DNA of 64,000 bases from Pseudeuparius sepicola (taxonomy: Eukaryota; Arthropoda; Insecta; Coleoptera; Anthribidae): the NCBI GenBank assembly GCA_963920635.1, contig OY987298.1, positions 131,387,735-131,451,734 on the forward strand, in the 5' to 3' direction. The translations under genes were made by a program, and so were the position numbers. A model generated the notes under the pieces. It searched no databases. It was not told the origin of the DNA and worked only from the letters and a program-made list of their open reading frames with translations. The number at the start of each line of letters is the position of its first letter. Positions within the stretch are counted from its first letter, which is position 1. Shown piece by piece: positions 56,800 to 64,000 of the stretch.

Positions 56800-58102
56800 A
56801 TGCTTTCATCCAACTTCAGAGCAATGCTTGAATATCAGGAAACCTTTCTGAGCTTGACTGGTATGTGGACTCGAAGGCGCCCAACGTTAGCTTACAGGAT
56901 CAGACAAAGTGTCAGCTTCATTCTAACTATGACCATTTTTGCCATTATGACAACCGATCTTTTTCACACAAACTACGACTTGGCAAGAATATCAGAATGT
57001 ATGTTTCTGTACACATCGGTGTGCTCACATATAATAAAACGATACACTTTTGAAAGGAACGGAATATACTGTCTCGAGTTGCTACTTAAACTGGATGATG
57101 AGGTATTAGGAAAATATCAAAAAAATGTTGAAACGCATGTAGCCAGATCTGTTACATCTACTAAATGGTTGGTTAAATATTACGCCTTGATTTGTGTCGG
57201 TTGTACGTTGGCACGCGCATTTTATCCAGGTAAATTTTTTAATCGTTGATGTCAAATACATAGCAATACAACCTTTGCAGTTTTGGAGGAAAAGCCTTTG
57301 CCAGTGCCATTCCCATATGGAAATGAAGGTACTACAAAATATATACTTTCCATGCTTGAAATGGTTAGTTTGTGTACGGCAGCATGGAACAACATGGCTT
57401 TAGACTTAACAGTGGTAGGGTTTCTACAAATAGCTTCAGCACATTTGGATATATTATTTGATAAACTTTCGAAAGCTCACCTCTATGTGAATTATGAGAT
57501 TGAGACTTCATATGGAGAAGAAAATTTAATAAAATATTTCAAAATGTGTGCAGTTACTCATGTGGAGATAATTAAGTAAATTTGAAATCCAAGATTAATA
57601 AAAGAAGCATAAAGTTTATAATTGCAGATTCGTACAAACAGTAGAACAAGTTTTCACTGTAGGAATTATAGCGCAACTAGGGGGTAGCGTTTTAGTTATC
57701 TGCAATGCTGGTTTCCACATGTCATTGGTTAATTTGGTGCCTTTTTTATTAGGTAACAAAATAATTATTATTTAACTCCTAGATACCTTGGTCATCAGTA
57801 CAATTTATTTCTGCAGCTGCGTATTTTGTAGCCATGCTTATGCAATTATCGATGTACTGTTGGTTTGGAAATCAGATAAAAGAAAAGGTAGAAAAATATT
57901 TCATTGCAAAATGAGCTAATTTTATGCTTTTCATTATTACCTACAGGGACAACAGTTGGTGGATGCCTGCTACTTATCCAAGTGGCACGAGTTTTCTCCA
58001 AAAGTAAGACGTATGATTTTATTAATTATGGAACGTTCAAAGTATCCACTTTTAGTAAGAGCCTACAAGTTTGGAGGCTTGTCATTGGAGATACTTTCTG
58101 CA
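56800..58102 (+). CDS. Odorant receptor OR4, exons 1-5 (last exon not found)
   Basis: The most diverged receptor of the array. Exons 56800-57229, 57281-57575, 57628-57727, 57783-57887 and 57947-58102 keep the sizes and phases of OR1-OR3 (two extra residues in exon 2 relative to OR1) and join into 362 open codons. Marks: LTGMWTRRRP near the start, LQIASAHLDILFDKL, SMYCWFGNQIKEK, then DACYLSKWHEFSPKVRR and IMERSKYPLLVRA. Introns are short (49-59 bases), all with GT donors, unlike the GC donor of intron 4 in OR1-OR3. A good donor (GTGAGT) follows at 58103, but no exon like the WSYKY-type C-terminal exon is seen before 64000. Either the exon lies beyond the window behind inserted repeats, or the gene is truncated. 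Its ATG is 282 bases from the first visible protease exon on the opposite strand. Confidence 0.85.
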
Positions 58103-58139
58103 GTGAGTATAAGAATGAAAAAGAAAAATGTACTCTAAT

Positions 58140-58690
58140 GTTTCATTAATAGCAGAAATATACTGTTATTGCAAATAAGATCAGGATCCATTTGCGTGTT
58201 GGGCCCAATCTTCACATTTAACTTGTATAGAACTTTCTATATTCTATTGTGAATTGCTTCTGGTACAGGATGGCCCATCCAAGCAGAAAAAGTGTGTTAC
58301 GTGGAGACCGGCTGACATAAAATCATCATTCAAAAAACGAATTTGCAGAATAAATTAATGGAATATGAGGACGCACTAGGATTTTGTATACGGGGGTGGA
58401 TAACAAAGTCATACTCAATTTTTTTTGCCAAGTAATAAATTACAACTTATACACGATATATAAATTGACCTATTTGTCTCCAACCGTTTCCGAAACATTT
58501 ATCAAAAACATTTATCAAAACATGGTCCCTTGCGTGCAGTATCTAATCATTGGGTTCTCCAGTCAACGATCTGATGTTCGATTTGGATCGAACATCAAAT
58601 ACATTTCAATGTTTGTTTGGCTTACTTGGGTAAACCAAATTTATGACAAATCTAGTTGGTAAACCGTGTAAAATTTAATTAGAAATTCAT
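58140..58690. other. Expected region of the OR4 terminal exon; nothing found
   Basis: Read in all three plus frames for a short exon starting after AG with IM-x-WSYKY or similar; none is present. A 24-base hairpin (GATGTTCGAT arms) lies at 58573-58596. Sequence near 58265 resembles the 17030-17060 part of the dispersed block. Confidence 0.5.
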
Positions 58691-60960
58691 CAATCAATAA
58701 CTTCGTATTGGCGTGAACCCTAAAGGCGAGCAAATAATCTGTCAAAGCAGAAATAACTTATATGAAATTACAGGAATAATTCCTTTACTCAATGATGGAA
58801 TAACTTTCCTAGGTACATTATATCATAGGTATGTATTGGTAACGCTAACGCAACGCTCCCAGAAGAAACCTGGCCTTTAAAATGGTTCGACCGTAATCAA
58901 CTTAACTATGCTTATAGAGTGCAAACTACAAAAATATAGTTAAAGAATATCTTCAAGAAAATTTGTAAAATCGAAATAAAAATCACAAATTAACTTCAGG
59001 CCAAAATAAGTTGCAGAGGTTTTCTAGTAGCTATTTCCTTATTTTGGGAAAAAATCCCAATTCTGTGTTGCGGGATCACGTATCGAGTGGATAGTACTGC
59101 GTTGCTGTTCCTATAAACATGACCTCAAAAATGCCTGCTAAGAGGGCAATGGCCCCCTGAATGTTATATCATTTTCCAAATTTCAGAATTTTACCTTTAA
59201 TGTACTCGTTCTGGAAATATTTGGAAAAAACCGCGTTTGCCAAAGTGACCATTTTGGGGGGTTATAGCCCCCTCATATGGGGTACTATTGAGGCCATGTT
59301 GATAGGAACTTTTTCATTTTTTGGTTAATTTCGTACCGATTGGTATGACAAACGTGAATCTACAAAGTGTATATTATATCCGTCGGCAAGCTAGGAAAAT
59401 TAGGATTGATCATCCAGGTAAGTTGATTAATAAGTTAATTTTAATGCTTTGCAAAAAAGATTTATCCGAGTACATCCTCGAATTCCCTTTAATTTTAAGT
59501 GCAAATTCATTTTTTGAATGACGACCTTATGTTAATTTTCTGCTTGGCTGGGCCATCCTGTACAAACTCTACATAATCGGAACTTTTTCTTACAGGTCAT
59601 GGGTACCTCTTACAAATATTTTGCAGTTATGCAGAGACTGTACGAATCTGATTAAAAAATTTACTTGTCTAAACTATATAGGTACATATATAGGGTAATT
59701 GATTCGTTGAGAATGGGTAATCCCAAAACCATTGAAGCCAATATGAATATGGCTTATACAAACGTTTAAGAGATATTATTAATAATAGTTCTTTTTTTTT
59801 TTAATTGAATTACGGCTATATCTACCACAATACTGAACTGAAATTTGGCACTGCTATGTTTTTTGGGATAGAGAATCACCCCTTGAACTGTTTTTGGGTT
59901 GTGCTTTAGGCGTTACCTACTTTTTTGTGGTTATCCACTTTTATGGTCATGCTGGGTTATAATGTTAGTGCATTTTTTCATTCTGCAGCAAAAGCACATC
60001 TACTCTTGTTTCATAACGATAAAATCAACTGTTTGCCTTGAAATCGGCAAAATGTGCCCCAAAACATCTGTTAAGTGAGAAATTCGAAAAATAAATTAAA
60101 GCCTTCCAATTTCAAATGTCTCAGATTAATTATTGTGCCATTTAAAGTGAGAAAAAATCCAATGAACAATAACAATATAGGTACTAAAAATTGTTCACTT
60201 TCAAATCAAAATGGAACGGAGTGACTTCGACAAAATTTGGACACTCTATTTCAAGAAAATCAACGGTGTTTTGCCACATTTTTGAATGTAAATTTAATCT
60301 TTGAAATTTTGAAAGAAGTAAGTATGCGTTAATTTTATTTTTCGAATTTTAGAGTTAAGGTCCGTTTTAGGACACATTTTGTCGAATTCATTGCAAAGAG
60401 TTGACTTTACCGTTATATAAAATAAGAGTACCCTTTTGTTGAAGAATAAAAAGCTGCACTAAAATTATTATAACTAAAAGCTAAAAGATAACTTCAAAAA
60501 AGTACAAAGTAAAAACATGATCCAAAAACAGCCCAAGGGGCGATACGTACTTAGAATTTAACACCTTCAGCTGGTTCTCCACCACAAATTTCGCCAAATT
60601 TCAATTCAGCACCTTGATTATTTTAGCAGATATAGCCATTATTCAATATAAAAAAATGGAACTTCGAGATTCTGTATCTCTTAAATAAACAACATTAGGT
60701 ATTTGTATAAGGCATATTGAACCCAATCACCATATTTTGATCTCCCCTATCTCCGGTTTCAAGATTTTCCATTCTCAATGAATCACCCTGTATAATCAAA
60801 ACAGGTACATTTAAAAAATTTTATATGTGTAGGTAGGCACCTATTTATATTTACTAACTAGTATAATAAGTGTCTAAATCCCTAAATATAAAGAATATAT
60901 GATACCTATCTTTTCATTAAGGCGACACACAGTTTTTATTAGGCAAATAAGTTGCAATAT
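58690..60960. repeat. Dispersed repeat block, copy 2
   Basis: Matches 16190-19198 and then 28129-28330 without the 8.9-kb insertion. It therefore shows the ancestral order and provides the empty sites for the 19204-28123 element and the 17156-18021 MITE. The same block lies upstream of OR2, so another receptor copy may once have followed near 60960. No gene. Confidence 0.88.
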
Positions 60961-61443
60961 TTAAATAGTATTCCGCCACGTTGTGGAACAATGAGAGTAC
61001 TCTGTCCGATGTGCCCTGTTGAACTCAGTTTAAATATGTCAGAACTTGATATATTTGGCAGTAGCGTGCTGTGGGTAAAAGGGCGGGGGGAGGAGCGAGC
61101 TATTTTAAGGGCGCCAAAAAAAGTCGTACAATTTTTTTGTTTTAACAAGGTAAACAAAATATATAATATTTTATGAGTTAGGTAAAGCTATAAACAAAAA
61201 AATAACACTGCCTACTTAATTAAAATAATAATTTTGTTTTTTTTACAGATTTAGGTTTGTTTGTTTCTGATTCAATACTAAGTATTGATAAGTTATTTGT
61301 CCTTTCCTGAGTCATTGAACATCTTTGGAAATTAAAATTTTGTTTAACCTGCTAAACGACTTTTCTGCTCCACGGCAGTTGCAAAGTATGGTGGAAAATA
61401 TTTTTAACAAAACAGTGAGAGCAGGAGAGCTAACGGTGAGTGA

Positions 61444-62756
61444 TAGCCCCGGATCTAGGGGGGGGGGGCAAACCGGGGCGCCTGCCCCGGGCGGCAGTTT
61501 CAGGGGGCGCCAAAATCATAATAGGTATAATATGTTTGAAAATTTAAAACTAATTATTTAAAAAATACATTTTTAAAGAATTTGGTAAAATTAATTATTC
61601 ATAAAATAAATTATTTAAATTCAAATTCCGGCGGGGGATTCCCAGAGTCTCTTTTATGAATAGATTATTACTAATTTGTATTGGTATTTATTTAAACCTG
61701 TTTCAGTTTTTTAAATTTTTATTAAAAATCATTTAAAAATAGTAGGTTTTTTTAAACCTTAAAAAGCAATTTCAACTTCAACAGCCTCTCGTCTAACCCC
61801 TCCAGGGCCGGCTCTAGGTGGGTGGGAACGGCGTACGCGGCCTGCGTTTTGACGGGCCCCGCGCCTCTGAGTTCCGGGTACAGGGTTATCCAGTCATAGT
61901 ATCGTATTTAAAAGGGCGGGGCCGAAACCATTTCAGAATTTGAAAATATTCACTGCAGCTTGAAAATCGGAAGATATTGGGATTTCCTAAGACTAATTTT
62001 AAGTAATTTTCCTTAACATTTCTAAAAAATTTCGCCTGCGGCGCATTAAAATTATTTTAAATACAATTTCTATATACGTCACTGAAGTGGTATAAACTGA
62101 TCGCCCCGGCATACTTTTTTAAAAAGTGACATGCAAAAAATATACCATTCTAGTGGCGTATCATTTTTCAGAAATTTGTTGTTAATGGATTTAATAATTC
62201 CTTGCCGGGGCCCCGCACTTTCATCCGGCACCCAGCCCCAAAAAAGCTTGAAGAAAGAATACATATAATCATTGAGTAAACCCCTATTATTCCTTTACTC
62301 AATGATATAATATTATCTTATCGGTGCTATATCGAACTTCCTAAATGTATTATATCGTCGATGAAGTAACTCCTAACTTAACTAACAAATGGCCAAAATG
62401 GAACTAGAAATTTTTTTGTTGATTTTTGCCAGGAACTTGCGTATTCAAAGAGCTAGTAACTGAAATTAATGAAAAATCAAATGCATATCCTAAAGTTGGT
62501 ATAGCTTTAACCTATGACATCTGCAAGCTGTGAGCGAAGCTTCAGCAAACTTGTCACACAAATGAAAAAGTTATTAGCTAGGTAATAGGTAATAAAGAGT
62601 ACACATTTATTAATGGTTCTTATCCTCCCCTTCCGGTCACAAAACATGCCGCCTATTTGTGTTTTTTTTTTAACAATTTCTCTCAAACGCTGGAGAGAGG
62701 GGGCGCCACTATCAAGTTTCTACCCCGGTTCGAAAAAAATCGTAGATCCGGGGCTG
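61444..62756. mobile_element. Inner hAT element, nested
   Basis: Ends TAGCCCCGGATCTA and TAGATCCGGGGCTG, exact 8-bp duplication GTGAGTGA (61436-61443, 62757-62764). Carries a degraded hAT transposase fragment near its right end. A further hAT-like end, CAGGGCCGGCTCTAGG, at 61804 has no clear partner. Confidence 0.88.
62420..62585 (+). pseudogene. hAT transposase dimerisation-domain fragment
   Basis: One frame reads FKELVTEINEKSNAYPKVGI; a frame change then leads to MTSASCERSFSKLVTQMKKL and a stop at 62583-62585. The core SASCERSFSKL is the hAT C-terminal signature. The segment between is deleted. It lies inside the inner hAT element in the plus orientation. Confidence 0.75.
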
Positions 62757-63061
62757 GTGAGTGATGAAATTGCGAGGTGGAGGTAACGACGACTCGAAGA
62801 GCGAGGAAAGACTGAAAGAGGAAAGTCAAGAGCGGCGGCGTAGCAAAGTAGTGAACAAAGCAGCGTTGCCAACCGCTCTTTTAAATGAAATGTTGGCCAA
62901 GGAAAACGCAAAAATAATACAATTATAATAGACCATAATATTGTCGTGATTGTACGTTCAATTTTGCAATTACACTAGAGCACAAAGGGCGGGTTAGAGC
63001 TGAGGGCGGGGAGGGGGGGGGGGCACAGCTGCCCCTCCTACGGCACGCTACTGATATTTGG

Positions 63062-64000
63062 CAACACGGTATATTCTATTCTAGCGCCTTAGGGGCCCCT
63101 AAAATTAATATTCAATTGTAGGCTCTTTCTCCATCTCAAAGAAAACCGGAAAAAATATTTAGCTTTATTTTCAGCATACTTCATATGAAAAATATAGCTG
63201 CTTTGTTGCAAAAATTTATCATACCGGTATTGTTTTAGTTCTTTAATGATTATTTTTGTGTCCAGTCCGTTCATCACCAAATAATAATTATTATTGGTCA
63301 ATTGTTTATCTATTAATATCAGTTCCGCTGGGTACCAATAGAATAATAATAATATTAATATGTAGCTTACTTCTATGAAAACTTGTTGAATATACCTTAC
63401 CTCGTATTTTGATATTATTAGGTAGGTATGCATGTTTGAAAAGTTGCACATATTGTGAAATTGTGGGCACTTTAAATATTAATACAAGAATAAGCAATTT
63501 TTGTAGTACCTATATTATTTAAATATAATGCTTATGGTGATGAAATTCCTAATAAGACTCGTGTTAAGGTAAAATTAGCCGTGAAATTTTCACGGCGGGT
63601 CTCCGGTTTTTGTTATCATAATATAGTAGATACATATACTTTCAAATTATAGGAATCACGGTTAGATATTACAACTACAACAGTGTCTCGCTAATTTGTT
63701 AAACAGCACACAAGTCCACGCATTTATTAAAAAGTAACGGGTTACGGTCAAAACTGATCACATGTTCGGTTATTGTTGGTATACTACAGAAGAACGTAGC
63801 TGGATTTTAATCCATTTTCGCTAAAGAGTCAGTTCAGTAGAACTGGGTTCCTATTGGTCAGGCGGTCATAAAATCGGTAGGCGCTACGTGCTGAACACAG
63901 GGACATTATAGTTAAATTGTTCGCAACATTGTGGAAACATTAATATAATTCTATTCATATTTAAATAATTTTGTAGACTTGTCTTAATTACCTATAAAAG
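63062..64000. other. AT-rich DNA, no gene recognised
   Basis: Includes a 19-base hairpin GCCGTGAAATTTTCACGGC near 63580 without flanking repeats. The minus-strand frames at 63089-63497 have no recognised domain. No OR4 terminal exon and no clip-domain exon of the protease were found here. Confidence 0.45.

Larger units (their letters stand above)
61059..63053. mobile_element. Outer hAT element
   Basis: Ends CAGTAGCGTGC and GCACGCTACTG, with an exact 8-bp duplication ATATTTGG (61051-61058, 63054-63061). G-runs occur subterminally on both sides. It has been opened by the inner hAT element at 61444-62756; without it only about 680 bp remain, with no recognised coding sequence. Confidence 0.88.

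Noticed and set aside
61325..61561. 78-codon open frame with glycine/proline-rich end
   Set aside because: It crosses the junction between the outer and inner hAT elements and is therefore accidental.
58103..64000. Search for the OR4 terminal exon and protease clip-domain exons
   Set aside because: No WSYKY-like exon on plus and no six-cysteine clip-like exon on minus could be supported in this stretch.

Overview
This 64-kb window looks like nuclear DNA of an insect, most likely a beetle. The evidence is four copies of a 7-transmembrane insect odorant receptor (OR) gene with small phase-conserved introns, a trypsin-like serine protease catalytic region of the clip-protease type, AT-rich DNA, and a very dense load of cut-and-paste transposons, MITEs and foldback repeats. 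The order-level guess (Coleoptera) rests on the look of the OR and protease sequences and is inference.

Layout. 1-960 is a 5' flank like that of the OR genes but with no OR body behind it. 1904-7370 holds a broken hAT transposase, a tRNA-derived SINE and unassigned DNA. OR1 (8221-10230, six exons, 381 codons) is followed by a 2.7-kb transposon (11168-13865, 8-bp target duplication) with a mariner-like transposase relic inside. 16190-19198 is a repeat block that recurs at 58690-60740. 19204-28123 is an 8.9-kb insertion with ~300-bp terminal inverted repeats, packed with younger elements. OR2 (28904-31018, 381 codons) follows, about nine residues in ten identical to OR1, and its 3' flank (31019-41640) is the OR1 3' flank (10231-15650) broken up by at least six later insertions. 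OR3 (42182-44855, 385 codons) is a more diverged intact receptor. 44856-50910 is repeat DNA. A protease gene on the minus strand has five exons between 56517 and 51023, with two transposons in its last intron. OR4 (exons 1-5, 56800-58102) lies head to head with the visible start of the protease; its last exon was not found. 58690-64000 is repeat DNA ending with one hAT element nested in another.

How it fits together. OR1-OR4 share exon sizes and phases, so they arose by tandem duplication from one ancestor. OR1, OR2, OR3 and the orphan flank share a ~55-bp non-coding block, 160-220 bp upstream of the ATG where a gene follows, which is a candidate promoter module. The receptors would act as ligand-binding subunits with the co-receptor Orco in sensory neurons. 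The protease would act in an extracellular cascade (prophenoloxidase or Toll type); its clip domain and signal peptide are not visible here.

The most unusual structures are: (1) a set of 20-35-bp perfect palindromes flanked by 7-bp direct repeats, in at least two sequence families, which behave like transposons reduced to their terminal repeats; (2) a 569-604-bp repeat family that inserts at TTCTT/AAGAA targets and is nested in itself; (3) the 8.9-kb AG...CT element defined by an empty site elsewhere in the window; (4) a GC-AG intron kept in three of the four receptors. All splice sites, target duplications and identities were read by eye, without alignment software.
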